Counted from the stretch's first letter, positions 17,066 through 26,718 are shown. The stretch: 48,224 nucleotides of DNA from Clostridium thailandense (GCF_019207025.1 NZ_JAEEGC010000101.1:1-48224), one strand, 5' to 3'. Notes: a model not told the origin generated them from the letters alone. Numbers and translations are program-made.

Positions 17066-18115
17066 ATGAAAAGATTAAAAACCAAAAAGGTAAAGGTTGG
17101 CAATGTATATATAGGTGATGATTCAAAAATAACAGTTCAGTCGATGACAAATACGGATACGAGAAATATAAAAGAGACTGTAACACAGATACGTAGGCTT
17201 GAAAAAGCAGGATGTGATATAGTACGATGTGCTGTTCCAGATATGACAGCCTGTGATGCTATAAAGGAAATAGTAAAAGATATAAACATTCCGTTAGTTG
17301 CAGATATTCATTTTGATTATAAATTAGCTCTGAAATCTATTGAAAACGGAATAGCGGCTCTTAGAATTAATCCAGGAAACATAGGCAGCATTGATAGAGT
17401 AAAAGAGGTGGCAAAGGCTGCTAAGGATAAAAGCATACCTATAAGAATAGGAGTTAACTCTGGCTCCTTAAAGAAAGAAATATTAGATAAATATGGTGGA
17501 GTATGCCCAGAGGCGTTAGTAGAAAGTGCTTTAGAACATGTTAGAATATTAGAAAATATAAATTATGATGATATAGTTATATCTATCAAGTCTTCTAATG
17601 TTGTTCAAATGATCGAGAGCTATAGAATGATTACCAATACTGTCAATTACCCTTTGCATCTAGGTGTTACGGAGTCTGGTACTATTTGGAGGGGAACGAT
17701 TAAATCTAGTATAGGTATAGGAACATTATTGAGTGAAGGCATAGGAGATACCATAAGGGTATCGCTAACTGGTGATCCAGTAGAAGAAGTTAGGGTTGGA
17801 AAAGAAATTTTAAAATCAATTGGATATCTAAAAGAAGGAATAGAATTTGTATCTTGCCCTACTTGTGGAAGAACAGCAATAAATTTGATTAATATAGCAG
17901 AAGAGGTAGAAAAGAGGCTTATAAATTATAATAAAAATATAAAGGTTGCAATAATGGGATGTGTTGTTAATGGTCCAGGAGAAGCAAGGGAAGCAGACAT
18001 TGGAATAGCAGGTGGAAATGGAGAAGGCTTGATTTTTAAAAAAGGAGAAATAGTTAAAAAGGTTAAAGAGAACCAATTAGTAGAGGAATTAATGAAAGAA
18101 ATAAACAACATGTAA
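17066..18115 (+). CDS. ispG: (E)-4-hydroxy-3-methylbut-2-enyl-diphosphate synthase
   Basis: IspG (GcpE) is a [4Fe-4S] enzyme that reductively opens MEcPP to HMBPP late in the methylerythritol phosphate pathway. The 349 residues show an N-terminal TIM barrel (PLVADIHFDYKLAL near 76-90) and a C-terminal cluster domain with cysteines C264, C267 and C299 plus the fourth ligand E306 in MGCVVNGPGEARE. The start follows AGGGAGATGAAGTAA. polC and proS, which follow the rseP/ispG region in many Firmicutes, are absent here. Confidence 0.98.
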   Translation: MKRLKTKKVKVGNVYIGDDSKITVQSMTNTDTRNIKETVTQIRRLEKAGCDIVRCAVPDMTACDAIKEIVKDINIPLVADIHFDYKLALKSIENGIAALRINPGNIGSIDRVKEVAKAAKDKSIPIRIGVNSGSLKKEILDKYGGVCPEALVESALEHVRILENINYDDIVISIKSSNVVQMIESYRMITNTVNYPLHLGVTESGTIWRGTIKSSIGIGTLLSEGIGDTIRVSLTGDPVEEVRVGKEILKSIGYLKEGIEFVSCPTCGRTAINLINIAEEVEKRLINYNKNIKVAIMGCVVNGPGEAREADIGIAGGNGEGLIFKKGEIVKKVKENQLVEELMKEINNM

Positions 18116-18219
18116 TTAAGATTGAGTGCGAAATAAAAAGAAATATGGATGGATTTTATATAATAGGGAATAATATGAATTAGAAGGATAAGTGGTCTTT
18201 TATAATATTAAAACTCTCT

Positions 18220-18253
18220 TAAAATAAACCAGTTTTCTTTGTTTTATTTTTAG
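18220..18253 (+). terminator. Terminator candidate after ispG
   Basis: AAAATAAAC pairs with GTTTTATTTT with one bulge, followed by a short T-rich end. Weak but in a reasonable place. Confidence 0.4.
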
Positions 18254-18278
18254 TGTCAAGCCATTTTTTAACTTTTTC

Positions 18279-18307
18279 TTGAAATAACTTATTCATTATG
18301 TTAAAAT
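18279..18307 (+). promoter_or_regulatory. Promoter of the rimP-nusA-infB operon
   Basis: TTGAAA (18279-18284), exactly 17 nt, TAAAAT (18302-18307), a near-consensus sigma-A promoter. Transcription should start near 18314, giving a leader of about 265 nt before rimP. Confidence 0.75.
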
Positions 18308-18334
18308 GAACTTAGTAAATCTACAGAACTTTGT

Positions 18335-18360
18335 AAAGAGTGGGTACTGGCCCGCTCTTT
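18335..18360 (+). terminator. First leader hairpin upstream of rimP (attenuator candidate)
   Basis: AAAGAGTGGG pairs with CCCGCTCTTT (one G-U) around a 6-nt loop, about 20 nt after the predicted transcription start, followed by CTATTTTG. From memory, similar hairpins precede rimP-nusA in other Firmicutes, which would fit control by NusA itself. Confidence 0.7.
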
Positions 18361-18368
18361 CTATTTTG

Positions 18369-18396
18369 AAAAAACGCAGCTTATGTTGCGTTTTTA
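18369..18396 (+). terminator. Second leader hairpin upstream of rimP
   Basis: AAAAACGCA pairs with TGCGTTTTT around a short loop, and the 3' arm doubles as the U-run. It lies directly after the first hairpin, giving tandem terminators inside the leader. The leader from 18397 to 18579 shows no further structure that I can support. Confidence 0.7.
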
Positions 18397-18579
18397 AATT
18401 AGTGTAACATTTTATGCAATTATCTTATTGGATGGCTATTAATTTGAATTAAATTTAGTTCTGTATAATGAATTCTAAGACCTATGGGTATAAAAGCCGC
18501 TGATAGTTTTGGATATATATTTGCTAGAAAGTCATTTTTTATTGTAAATTGCAGAATATATAGATAAGGAGGGATTAAA

Positions 18580-19044
18580 ATGAATAAAAATTATTTGATA
18601 GATAAGCTTATAGAGTTAGTAAAGCCAATAACGGAGCAGTTAAATTACGAATTATATCATTTAGAATATGTAAAAGAAGGCCAGGATAATTACTTAAGAA
18701 TATATATAGAAAAAGAAGATGGCAGGATATCATTAGAGGATTGTGAAAAGGTAAGTAGAGCTGTAAGTGATATGCTAGATAGTGAAGATCCAATACCAGA
18801 TTCATACTATTTAGAAGTCTCATCACCAGGAATAGATAGAATTTTGTATACAGATAAGCATCTGGAAAGATATATTGAAAGTAGTGTTTTAGTCAAAATA
18901 TCTGGATTGTTAAATGGAAAGAAAAAATTTGAAGGAGAGCTTTTAGGATTTAACTCTGAGGAACTAAAGATAAGATGTGAAGGGGAAGAACTTTCTATAC
19001 CAAGAGATAAGGTTTCAAGTGTAAGTCTTATATGCAAGCTTTAA
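18580..19044 (+). CDS. rimP: Ribosome maturation factor RimP
   Basis: A 154-residue RimP (YlxS), needed for late assembly of the 30S head. The N-terminal domain holds [36 protein letters not shown] in two conserved blocks, then [18 protein letters not shown], the strongest family motif, and a C-terminal SH3-like domain with [10 protein letters not shown]. The ATG follows AAGGAGGGATTAAA. It is the first gene of a classic operon: nusA follows after 19 nt. Confidence 0.97.
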   Translation: MNKNYLIDKLIELVKPITEQLNYELYHLEYVKEGQDNYLRIYIEKEDGRISLEDCEKVSRAVSDMLDSEDPIPDSYYLEVSSPGIDRILYTDKHLERYIESSVLVKISGLLNGKKKFEGELLGFNSEELKIRCEGEELSIPRDKVSSVSLICKL

Positions 19045-19063
19045 GGGAGGGTATATTTAGAAA

Positions 19064-20374
19064 ATGAATCAGGAATTTATAGAAGCCTTAAAAGAGATAG
19101 TTAAAGAAAAAGGAATAAGTGAAGATTTATTATTTACAACTATAGAGGATGCATTAGTCGCTGCATACAAAAAGAATTATGCTAACTTTGGGGGAAATAA
19201 CCAAAACGTTAAAGTTACGATGAATAGAGAAAATGGAGAAATTCACGTTTATTCTCAAAAAAAAGTTGTAGATGAAGTTGTGGATGAAATAAATGAAATA
19301 AGTTTAGAAGATGCTAAGGAACTAGATCCAAATTATGATATTGAAGATGTGGTAAGCATTGAGGTAACTCCTAAGAAGTTTGGTAGGGTAGCAGCACAAG
19401 CAGCAAAACAAGTGGTTATTCAAAGAATAAAGGAAGAAGAAAGAAGAATCATATATAGCGAATTTGCAGAAAAAGAAGATGACATTATTACAGGTGCTGT
19501 TATTAGAAAAGATAAAAATAATGTACTAATTGATTTAGGAAAGACAGAAGCAGTACTTGGTCCTAATGAACAAATGCCAGGAGAAAAATATAATTTTAAT
19601 GATAAATTAAAACTATACATTGTTGAAGTTAAAAGTACGACAAAAGGACCTCAAATTGTAATTTCAAGAACTCATCCAGGACTTATAAAAAGATTGTTTG
19701 AACTCGAAGTTCCTGAAATATTTGATGGTACAGTTGAAATAAAATCTATAGCTAGGGAAGCTGGATCAAGAACTAAAATATCTGTTTTTTCAAACGATGA
19801 TAACGTAGATCCAATGGGAGCATGCGTAGGACCTAAAGGAGTAAGAGTACAAAATATAGTAAATGAGTTAAAAAGTGAAAAAATTGATATAATAAAATGG
19901 AGTAAGTTACCAGAAGAATATATTGCAAATGCTTTGAGTCCAGCAAAGGTTTTAGATGTAACATTAGATGAAGATAGTAAGTTTGCTCAAGTAATAGTAG
20001 ATGATAATCAACTATCACTAGCTATAGGAAAAGAAGGACAGAATGTTAGGCTAGCAGCAAAACTCACTAGTTGGAAAATCGATATAAAGAGTAAATCACA
20101 AGCGGGAGTGGGATTTGAAAATAAAGGAAGTAAGTTGGCTGTAAAAGAATCAACTCTAGATGAACAAAAAATAGAAGAACCAACTGTAGAAGAACCAACT
20201 GTAGAAGAAGTATCTTTAGAAGAACCAATTATAAGTGAACAGACTGAAAAAGTGACTGTAAATGAAACAATTGTAAGCAAACCAACTAAGAATAAATCAA
20301 TTAAAAAGAAATTAATTGAAGATGAAGCAACTCTTGACTCTATAATTGAAGAAATAATAGGTGAAGATTTTTAA
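19064..20374 (+). CDS. nusA: Transcription termination/antitermination factor NusA
   Basis: NusA binds RNA polymerase and RNA to modulate pausing, termination and antitermination. Domains run in normal order: N-terminal RNAP-binding (about 1-125), S1 (about 135-200, with GAVIRKDKNNVLIDLGKTEAVL), KH1 and KH2 (about 205-345, with GACVGPKGVRVQNI and LAIGKEGQNVRLAAKL). The core ends near 350. A further 85 or so residues form an acidic low-complexity tail with repeated EEPTV units, encoded by a 15-bp tandem duplication (20174-20203), and a short charged end (DSIIEEIIGEDF). The tail is longer than in Bacillus NusA. Start follows AGGGAGGGTATATTTAGAAA. Confidence 0.97.
   Translation: MNQEFIEALKEIVKEKGISEDLLFTTIEDALVAAYKKNYANFGGNNQNVKVTMNRENGEIHVYSQKKVVDEVVDEINEISLEDAKELDPNYDIEDVVSIEVTPKKFGRVAAQAAKQVVIQRIKEEERRIIYSEFAEKEDDIITGAVIRKDKNNVLIDLGKTEAVLGPNEQMPGEKYNFNDKLKLYIVEVKSTTKGPQIVISRTHPGLIKRLFELEVPEIFDGTVEIKSIAREAGSRTKISVFSNDDNVDPMGACVGPKGVRVQNIVNELKSEKIDIIKWSKLPEEYIANALSPAKVLDVTLDEDSKFAQVIVDDNQLSLAIGKEGQNVRLAAKLTSWKIDIKSKSQAGVGFENKGSKLAVKESTLDEQKIEEPTVEEPTVEEVSLEEPIISEQTEKVTVNETIVSKPTKNKSIKKKLIEDEATLDSIIEEIIGEDF
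20174..20203 (+). repeat. 15-bp tandem duplication in the nusA tail
   Basis: GAAGAACCAACTGTA occurs twice back to back, in frame (EEPTV twice), followed by two degenerate copies of GAAGAA-type units. Typical of slippage in a low-complexity tail. Confidence 0.85.
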
Positions 20375-20396
20375 TTTTAGATGAGGAGGTTTTTGC

Positions 20397-20666
20397 ATGA
20401 AGCAAAAAAAGGTGCCACAAAGAATGTGTACAGGATGCATGGAAATGAAGCCTAAGAAGGAACTTATAAGGGTTGTAAGAGGTACTGAAGGAGATATTTC
20501 TGTAGATATTACTGGTAAGAAAAATGGTAGAGGAGCCTATGTATGTAGAAACATTGAGTGCTTAGAGAAAGCATTTAAAGCCAAAAGATTACAAAAAAAC
20601 CTGGAAGCTCAAATAAGTGAAGAAATTTATAAAAGATTGAGAGATGAAATACAGCATGAAGGATAA
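20397..20666 (+). CDS. ylxR: YlxR family RNA-binding protein (RnpM)
   Basis: An 89-residue YlxR-fold protein with the family opening RMCTGCMEMKPKKELIRVVR, KNGRGAYVCRN in the middle and a basic helical end. In Bacillus subtilis the homologue (renamed RnpM) binds the RNase P RNA and modulates its activity; that role is transferred by homology only. GAGGAGG lies upstream of the ATG. It sits between nusA (22 nt upstream) and ylxQ, which it overlaps, in the conserved nusA-infB operon. Confidence 0.93.
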   Translation: MKQKKVPQRMCTGCMEMKPKKELIRVVRGTEGDISVDITGKKNGRGAYVCRNIECLEKAFKAKRLQKNLEAQISEEIYKRLRDEIQHEG

Positions 20667-20970
20667 ATTTCTCCAGTTTTTAGGTTTAACTAAGCGTGCA
20701 GGAAAACTCCTAGAAGGTTATAATAAGTGTGAGGATGCAGTAAAAAGAAATAAAGTTTATTTGGTAATATTATCTAATGATGCATCTGATAATACAGTTG
20801 ATAAATTTACAAAATACGGTGAAAAATATAAAATTCCTGTTTTGAAATATTACGATAAAGAGGAATTGGGTAGTGCCTTAGGAACAGAAGAGATAAAAGT
20901 ACTAGGAGTTATAGATTATAAAATGAGTGAACGGCTAGCTTGTATATATAACGACATTAAAAAAATTTAG
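20656..20970 (+). CDS. ylxQ: YlxQ, L7Ae/L30e-type RNA-binding protein
   Basis: About 104 residues from the chosen ATG ([21 protein letters not shown]). It is of the L7Ae/L30e/S12e/Gadd45 fold, with KRAGKLLEG and a hydrophobic [14 protein letters not shown] strand. Such proteins bind kink-turns; the target here is unknown. An alternative ATG four codons upstream (20644) has no ribosome binding site, while GAGAG precedes 20656 at somewhat long spacing. The ORF overlaps the end of ylxR by 11 nt, suggesting translational coupling. Confidence 0.88.
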   Translation: MKDKFLQFLGLTKRAGKLLEGYNKCEDAVKRNKVYLVILSNDASDNTVDKFTKYGEKYKIPVLKYYDKEELGSALGTEEIKVLGVIDYKMSERLACIYNDIKKI

Positions 20971-20987
20971 TCTCGGGGGTGAATCCT

Positions 20988-23075
20988 ATGTCAAAAATAA
21001 GAGTTTATGAATTAGCCAAAGAGCTAGGAATATCTAGTAAAGATTTGATTAGTATTCTACTAGATGAATTTAGTGTAGAAGTAAAAAATCATATGAGCGT
21101 AATAGAAGAAGAAGATGCAGAATTAATAAAAGAGTTATTTGCTGAAAAGAAGAAAGAAGAGGTTGCTTCAGATTCAGAACCAGACTTAGATGAAAAATAT
21201 GAGGCTTTAGTCGAAGCACATGCGTCGAAGTCTATTAAAATAAGCAAAAATAAAATTAAGGGTAAAGGTAAGATCGAAAATATGACAAATGAAGAAAATG
21301 TGAATATCGTAAATAATGAGAAAATAATTGAAATTGAAGAGACAATTACAGTAAAAGAATTGGCTGAGAAGTTAAATGAATCTTCAATAGAAGTAATAAA
21401 ACAGTTAATATTTATGGGAGTAATGGCTGCTATAAATCAGGAAATAGATTTTGAAACTGCTGAAAAGCTAGGTGAAAAATTTGAAGCTATTATTGTAAAA
21501 AAAGAAAGTGATAATTCAGCAGTAGAAGAATTGGATGAAGAGGATGAGGAAGAAACAAATACAGAAAGCAGACCTCCGATTATAACTGTTATGGGTCATG
21601 TTGACCATGGTAAAACATCTTTATTGGATGCAATAAGAAAAGCAAAAGTTACTGAAACAGAAGCTGGAGGAATTACACAACATATTGGTGCCTATACTGT
21701 AACTATAAATGGACAAAAAATTACATTCCTTGATACTCCAGGACATGAAGCCTTTACAGCAATGAGAGCAAGAGGAGCACAAATTACTGATATAGTTATC
21801 CTTGTAGTAGCTGCTGATGATGGAATAATGCCTCAAACTGTAGAAGCTATAAATCACTGTAAAGCAGCAAACGTTCCAATGGTAGTAGCTATAAACAAAA
21901 TGGATAAAGCAGGTGCTAATCCAGATAGAGTTAAACAGGAATTAACTGAGCATGGATTAGTAGCTGAGGATTGGGGCGGAGATGTAATTACTGTTCCAGT
22001 TTCAGCACGTTCTAAAGAAGGAATTGATACACTTCTTGAAATGGTTCTTTTAACTGCTGAAATGCAGGAGTTGAAGGCAAATTCTAACAGAAATGCTAGA
22101 GGAACAGTAGTAGAAGCTAAGCTTGACAAAGGAAGAGGAGCTGTTGCTACGTTACTTGTCCAAAATGGTACACTACATGTGGGTGATTCTATAATTGTAG
22201 GAACTACATATGGAAGAATTAGAGCTATGTTTGATGACAAGGGAAAGAAAATTAAAGCAGCTGGTCCATCAATACCAGTTGAAATACTTGGATTGTCAGA
22301 AGTACCTGCAGCAGGGGATAGATTCCACGAAGTAAAAGATGAGAAAACTGCTAGAGAGATGGCTGAAAAGAGAAAAGAAAAAGTAAGAGCTGAATACTTA
22401 CAATCAACACACAAAGTTTCTCTTGAAGATTTATATAGTCAAATCAAAGAAGGAAAAGTAAAAGAACTAAATATAATTGTTAAAGCGGATGTTCAAGGTT
22501 CTGTGGAAGCTGTAAGACAATCACTTCAAAAGTTATCCACAGATGAAGTTAAGGTTAGAGTACTTCACGGAGCTGTTGGTGCTATATCTGAAACAGATGT
22601 AACACTAGCATCAGCCTCAAATGCTATAATCATAGGATTTAACGTAAGGCCTAATGATAATGCAGTTGTTGCTGCAGAAAAAGAATCCGTTGATATGAAA
22701 ACTTATAGAGTTATATATAACGCGATAGACGATATTAGAGCTGCTATGGTAGGAATGCTTGAACCAGATTATAAAGAAGTAATTCTTGGTAAAGCAGAGA
22801 TTAGACAGACATACAAGATTTCTAATGTTGGAACTATAGCAGGTTGTTATGTATTGGATGGAAAGTTAACAAGAAACAGCAGTGTAAGGATTATAAGAGA
22901 TGGTATAGTTATATTTGAATCAGAACTTGCGTCTTTAAAGAGATTTAAAGATGATGCAAAAGAAGTTGCATCTGGCTATGAATGTGGTCTTTCTATTGAA
23001 AAATTTAATGACATAAAAGAGGGTGACATAGTAGAAGCTTATACTATGGAAGAAATTAAAAAGAAAGAACTATAA
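20988..23075 (+). CDS. infB: Translation initiation factor IF-2
   Basis: A 695-residue IF-2, the GTPase that places initiator fMet-tRNA on the 30S subunit and drives subunit joining. Two IF2_N modules flank a lysine-rich linker in the first 190 residues. The G domain starts with GHVDHGKT near 203-210, then DTPGHEAF, and NKMD. The C-terminal domains follow. The N-terminal region is short compared with enterobacterial IF-2 but usual for clostridia. A GTG lies three codons upstream (20979), but the GGGGGTGA there is the ribosome binding site of the ATG at 20988. Confidence 0.98.
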   Translation: MSKIRVYELAKELGISSKDLISILLDEFSVEVKNHMSVIEEEDAELIKELFAEKKKEEVASDSEPDLDEKYEALVEAHASKSIKISKNKIKGKGKIENMTNEENVNIVNNEKIIEIEETITVKELAEKLNESSIEVIKQLIFMGVMAAINQEIDFETAEKLGEKFEAIIVKKESDNSAVEELDEEDEEETNTESRPPIITVMGHVDHGKTSLLDAIRKAKVTETEAGGITQHIGAYTVTINGQKITFLDTPGHEAFTAMRARGAQITDIVILVVAADDGIMPQTVEAINHCKAANVPMVVAINKMDKAGANPDRVKQELTEHGLVAEDWGGDVITVPVSARSKEGIDTLLEMVLLTAEMQELKANSNRNARGTVVEAKLDKGRGAVATLLVQNGTLHVGDSIIVGTTYGRIRAMFDDKGKKIKAAGPSIPVEILGLSEVPAAGDRFHEVKDEKTAREMAEKRKEKVRAEYLQSTHKVSLEDLYSQIKEGKVKELNIIVKADVQGSVEAVRQSLQKLSTDEVKVRVLHGAVGAISETDVTLASASNAIIIGFNVRPNDNAVVAAEKESVDMKTYRVIYNAIDDIRAAMVGMLEPDYKEVILGKAEIRQTYKISNVGTIAGCYVLDGKLTRNSSVRIIRDGIVIFESELASLKRFKDDAKEVASGYECGLSIEKFNDIKEGDIVEAYTMEEIKKKEL

Positions 23076-23139
23076 TTTGGAATTGAGAATTAAGCTATAA
23101 CTAAATGTTATCAGCATGACAAATAATGAGGTGAGTTAT

Positions 23140-23505
23140 ATGGCTAAATATAGAGGTAATAGAATAAATGAAGAAGTTAGAAAAGAAGTAAGTAATATAA
23201 TTCAAAATGAAATAAGAGATCCAAGACTTACTGCTATGATAAGTGTTACAAAAGTTGATGTAACAAAAGACTTAAGATATGCTAAAGTTTATATAAGTTT
23301 ATTTGGAAATGAAGATTCTAAAAAAAGTACTTTAGATGCTTTAAAAAGTTCTGTCGGCTTTATAAGAAGAGAAGTAGGTCATAGAATAAGCCTAAGGTAT
23401 ACTCCAGAGGTTATAATCGAATTAGATAACACTATAGAGCATGGTATGCATATAGATGCCCTATTAGAACAAATCAAGGAGAAAGAGAATCATGATAATG
23501 AATAA
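23140..23505 (+). CDS. rbfA: Ribosome-binding factor A
   Basis: A 121-residue RbfA, a KH-fold factor for 16S rRNA 5'-end maturation. It shows NRINEEVRKEVSNIIQNEIRDPRL, VDVTKDLRYAKVYIS and the C-terminal RYTPEVIIELDNTIEHG in order. The frame is open upstream to 23116, but GAGGTGAG sits correctly before the ATG at 23140 and the product then begins MAKYRGNRI as in homologues. It overlaps the following DHH phosphoesterase gene by 14 nt. Confidence 0.97.
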   Translation: MAKYRGNRINEEVRKEVSNIIQNEIRDPRLTAMISVTKVDVTKDLRYAKVYISLFGNEDSKKSTLDALKSSVGFIRREVGHRISLRYTPEVIIELDNTIEHGMHIDALLEQIKEKENHDNE

Positions 23506-24454
23506 AGTTTTAGAAAAAATAAAGGAAAGTAATAGGATAGCTATTACTTTCCATGCTTCTCCTGATGGTGATTCTTTAGGAACAAGTTTAGCGTTGTTTC
23601 AAGGATTGCGTAAAATAGGAAAAGAAGTTTATATTCTTTCTAAAGAAGAAATACCTAAAGATTTTAGATTTTTAGCTTATTCAGAAGTTATTACTGGAAA
23701 AAGTTTTGAAGTTACTCCAGATACTGAATGTGTAATAGTTTTAGATTGCGGCGATGTCAAAAGAATTAATGCTAATATAAATTTTGAAGATAGAAGCTAT
23801 ACTCTAATAAATCTAGATCATCACATGTCAAATGAGCTTTACGGCGATTTGAATTACGTGGATACTAATGCATCAGCTATGTCAGAGATAATTTATCAAA
23901 TGCTTCGTATCATGGGTATAAAGATAGATAAAGATATGGCAGCATGTCTTTATACATCACTAATTACAGATACTGGATCTTTTAGACATTCAGGAACTAC
24001 AAGCGTAACACACACAATAGCAGGAGACTTAATTAATACTGGGATTGACTTTAGTGAAATTCATAGGATTATTTTTGATAACAAAAAGTTTGAAAGAATT
24101 AAGTTATATGGAAAAGTTATCAATAATATGGAAGTTATTAAAGATAAAATATGTATAATGACACTAACCAAAGATATGATTTCGGAATTAGGTATAGATA
24201 CAAGCGCTGATACATCTGATATTATAGTTTTTGGTATGGAAATAGATACAGTTGAAGTTGCTGCCCTTATAAAGGAAACAGAGAATGGTGCGAAAGTAAG
24301 TTTGAGATCAAAGTCTATTATAGATGTAAGAAAAGTAGCAGAAAGATTTGGTGGAGGAGGCCACATAAAAGCATCTGGCCTTTCCATGGAAAATAAAACA
24401 GTGGATGAAGCAAAAAGTATAATAATTAGGGAATTAGAAAAAGAGTTGATATAA
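23492..24454 (+). CDS. nrnA: DHH/DHHA1 phosphoesterase, NrnA-type nanoRNase
   Basis: A 320-residue protein of the DHH superfamily. Metal ligands are in [10 protein letters not shown] (H21, D25, D27), VLDCGD, and NLDHHMSN; the C-terminal DHHA1 domain ends in [11 protein letters not shown]. In Bacillus, NrnA degrades 2-5-mers of RNA and dephosphorylates pAp; the cyclic-di-AMP or pApA enzyme GdpP/DhhP relatives share the fold, so exact substrate is by inference. The start is placed by AAGGAGA upstream. It is translationally overlapped with rbfA and its stop is 1 nt before truB, so all three are coupled. Confidence 0.93.
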   Translation: MIMNKVLEKIKESNRIAITFHASPDGDSLGTSLALFQGLRKIGKEVYILSKEEIPKDFRFLAYSEVITGKSFEVTPDTECVIVLDCGDVKRINANINFEDRSYTLINLDHHMSNELYGDLNYVDTNASAMSEIIYQMLRIMGIKIDKDMAACLYTSLITDTGSFRHSGTTSVTHTIAGDLINTGIDFSEIHRIIFDNKKFERIKLYGKVINNMEVIKDKICIMTLTKDMISELGIDTSADTSDIIVFGMEIDTVEVAALIKETENGAKVSLRSKSIIDVRKVAERFGGGGHIKASGLSMENKTVDEAKSIIIRELEKELI

Positions 24455-24455
24455 T

Positions 24456-25331
24456 ATGGATGGAATATTAAATATAAATAAACCTACAGGAATGACTTCT
24501 TTTGATGTAGTAAGAAAAGTAAAAAATATAGCTAAAACTAAGAAGGTAGGACATACTGGAACGCTTGATCCTGAGGCTTCTGGGGTACTGCCAATATGTA
24601 TAGGTAGGGCTACAAAACTTGTTGATTATATAATGAATGATTATAAAATATACAAAGCAGAACTTAAACTTGGAGTCATTACAGATACTTATGACAGAGA
24701 AGGTAAAATATTAAAAACATCACAAATAAATGTGTCTAAAGAGCAGGTTGAAAGCATAATAAATAGTTTTATAGGTGAGATTGAGCAGGTTCCACCTATG
24801 TTTTCTGCTTTAAAAGTAAACGGTCAAAGGTTATATTCATTGGCGAGACAGGGAATTGAAGTAGAGAGGAAAGCTAGAAAAATTAATATATACGATATAG
24901 ATATATTAGATATTAATATACCTAACATAATATTTGAAGTTAAGTGTTCTAAAGGAACTTACATAAGGAGTCTTTGTTACGATATTGGTGAAAGATTAGA
25001 ATGTGGTGGAACAATGTGGAATCTTCAAAGGATCAAAACGGGAGCATTCAATATTTTAAATTCTGTAGAGCTTGAGACACTAAATAGTGATAATATATCC
25101 GATTATTTGATTCCAATGGATAGAGCTTTAGATGAATATCCAAAGCTTCATCTAGAGGAGAAATATGAAAAGCTTTTGTTTAATGGAGTAACTATAAAGG
25201 ATTATTCTATATTAAAGGATATTGAAAAAGATATACTATACAGAGTGTATGTAAAAGACAATGAATTTATAGGCATAGGACTAAAGAATGATGTTGGGTT
25301 CAAAATTGTAAAACTACTTATTCAGGGGTAA
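24456..25331 (+). CDS. truB: tRNA pseudouridine-55 synthase
   Basis: TruB makes pseudouridine 55 in the T-loop of most tRNAs. This 291-residue protein has [14 protein letters not shown] at the N-terminus, the catalytic Asp D38 in [43 protein letters not shown] in two conserved blocks and [15 protein letters not shown]. The C-terminal PUA-like region is short. It begins 1 nt after the nrnA stop and is followed 6 nt later by ribF, in an order shared by most Firmicutes. Confidence 0.98.
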   Translation: MDGILNINKPTGMTSFDVVRKVKNIAKTKKVGHTGTLDPEASGVLPICIGRATKLVDYIMNDYKIYKAELKLGVITDTYDREGKILKTSQINVSKEQVESIINSFIGEIEQVPPMFSALKVNGQRLYSLARQGIEVERKARKINIYDIDILDINIPNIIFEVKCSKGTYIRSLCYDIGERLECGGTMWNLQRIKTGAFNILNSVELETLNSDNISDYLIPMDRALDEYPKLHLEEKYEKLLFNGVTIKDYSILKDIEKDILYRVYVKDNEFIGIGLKNDVGFKIVKLLIQG

Positions 25332-25337
25332 TTAAAT

Positions 25338-26276
25338 ATGATTGTAATGGAAGATAGTTTTAAAAAAATTCTAAAACAAGACACATATATTGCTCTAGGG
25401 AGTTTTGATGGACTTCATATAGGGCATATGAGTTTAATTGATAAAACTATAAAATTAGCAAAGAAAAATAATGCTAAAAGTATGGTTTTCACTTTTAAAA
25501 ATCATCCATTAGCTACTATTAATTCGGATTTAGCTCCAAAACTTATTATGGAAAATGATACCAAGCTTGAGGTTTTAGAAAACTCAGGATTGGATATAAT
25601 AAACATGGTAGGGTTTAATGAAGAATTTATGAAATTAGGACCGGAAGATTTTGTAATAAATTTAGTAGAGCATTATAGGCCTAAGGGACTAATAGTTGGA
25701 TTTAATTATAGATTTGGATATAAAAATCTTGGTGATGTAGAATTATTAAAGAAAATGGGAAAGAATTTAGGATTTTCTTTATATGTAATTGATCCTATAA
25801 AATTTAAGGGACATATAGTTAGTAGTTCACTTATAAGGAATATTATATGCGATGAAGGAGATATGAAGAAAGTTAATAAGCTTCTCACAAGACCTTTTAT
25901 GATGCAAGGAAATGTTGTAAAAGGAAAGCAGTTAGGGAGAAAGCTAGGATTTCCAACTGCTAATCTAGATTATGATAAGAGACTTGTAATTCCTCGGGGT
26001 GGTGTATACTACACTATAGTTGAATATGATAAGAATATATTTAGAGGAATTACAAATGTAGGATATAATCCAACGGTACATGATAATAAACTTAGCATTG
26101 AAACATATATTTTAGATTTAAATGAAGATCTTTATAATAAAAATATAAAGATATACTATATTGATAGAATAAGAGATGAAAAGAAGTTTGATTCGCTGCA
26201 AGAATTGATGGATGAATTAAAGAGGAATAAAGCTTTTGCCAAAAAGCAAAAATTAGAACTTAATTTAAAAAATTAA
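25338..26276 (+). CDS. ribF: Bifunctional riboflavin kinase / FAD synthetase
   Basis: The 312-residue protein makes FMN and then FAD. Its N-terminal FMN adenylyltransferase domain (about 1-180) carries ALGSFDGLHIGH and the SSSLIRN motif. The C-terminal riboflavin kinase domain (about 185-312) carries GRKLGFPTANL, GVYYTIV and GYNPTV. There is a second possible ATG three codons in; the first has AGGGG upstream. The strong promoter for rpsO begins at its stop codon, so ribF closes the rimP operon. Confidence 0.97.
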   Translation: MIVMEDSFKKILKQDTYIALGSFDGLHIGHMSLIDKTIKLAKKNNAKSMVFTFKNHPLATINSDLAPKLIMENDTKLEVLENSGLDIINMVGFNEEFMKLGPEDFVINLVEHYRPKGLIVGFNYRFGYKNLGDVELLKKMGKNLGFSLYVIDPIKFKGHIVSSSLIRNIICDEGDMKKVNKLLTRPFMMQGNVVKGKQLGRKLGFPTANLDYDKRLVIPRGGVYYTIVEYDKNIFRGITNVGYNPTVHDNKLSIETYILDLNEDLYNKNIKIYYIDRIRDEKKFDSLQELMDELKRNKAFAKKQKLELNLKN

Positions 26277-26305
26277 TTTACAACATTATTTTTATTTGTT
26301 ATAAT
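26277..26305 (+). promoter_or_regulatory. Promoter of rpsO
   Basis: TTTACA (26277-26282), exactly 17 nt, TATAAT (26300-26305), directly after the ribF stop. Predicted start near 26312. Confidence 0.75.
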
Positions 26306-26320
26306 AACATTCGTGAACCT

Positions 26321-26361
26321 TATTCTAAGAAATTCGACTTGCCGACGGCTTTCTTGGAATA
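26321..26361 (+). promoter_or_regulatory. rpsO leader hairpin (S15 autoregulation candidate)
   Basis: TATTCTAAGAAA (26321-26332) and TTTCTTGGAATA (26350-26361) form a 12-bp stem with one G-U pair. The 17-nt loop contains CGACTTGCCGACGG. It lies at the 5' end of the leader, 30 nt before the rpsO start, as in S15-responsive leaders known from several bacteria. Confidence 0.65.
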
Positions 26362-26391
26362 GAGGGGATTAATTTTTGGAGGTGCATATAC

Positions 26392-26655
26392 ATGGATAAG
26401 GCAATTAAAGATGAAATAATGAAAAAACATGCAAGACATGAAGGAGATACTGGTTCTCCAGAAGTGCAAATAGCACTACTTACTGAGAGAATAAATCACC
26501 TAAATGCTCATTTAAAAATCCACAAGAAAGACCACCACTCAAGAAGAGGTCTTTTAATGATGGTTGGTAAAAGAAGAGGTCTTCTTAATTATTTAATAAA
26601 GCAAGATATCGAAAGATACCGTGCTATTATAGCAGAATTAAAGTTAAGAAAATAA
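26392..26655 (+). CDS. rpsO: 30S ribosomal protein S15
   Basis: An 87-residue S15, a primary binder of the central domain of 16S rRNA. The signature [25 protein letters not shown] lies at residues 30-54 or so, and the product ends [11 protein letters not shown]. Ribosome binding site TGGAGGTG. It has its own promoter and a structured leader, and is closed by a terminator, so it can be expressed apart from pnp. Confidence 0.98.
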   Translation: MDKAIKDEIMKKHARHEGDTGSPEVQIALLTERINHLNAHLKIHKKDHHSRRGLLMMVGKRRGLLNYLIKQDIERYRAIIAELKLRK

Positions 26656-26658
26656 TTT

Positions 26659-26690
26659 TAGAGCGGCTAATAACCGCTCTATTATTTTAA
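26659..26690 (+). terminator. Terminator after rpsO
   Basis: TAGAGCGG (26659-26666) pairs perfectly with CCGCTCTA (26674-26681), followed by TTATTTT. Confidence 0.85.
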
Positions 26691-26718
26691 AAATTTTACA
26701 TGGAATTAAAATGTAAAA

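Noticed and set aside
18335..18396. T-box or amino-acid riboswitch in the rimP leader
   Set aside because: There is no T-box bulge sequence or anti-terminator, and the operon is not an aminoacyl or amino-acid gene. Two simple hairpins explain the leader better.
21854..22414. Long minus-strand ORF (186 codons) inside infB
   Set aside because: It is antisense to a strongly conserved GTPase domain and reads as Ser/Ile/Phe-rich, low-complexity sequence, the usual mirror of clostridial coding DNA. It has no ribosome binding site.
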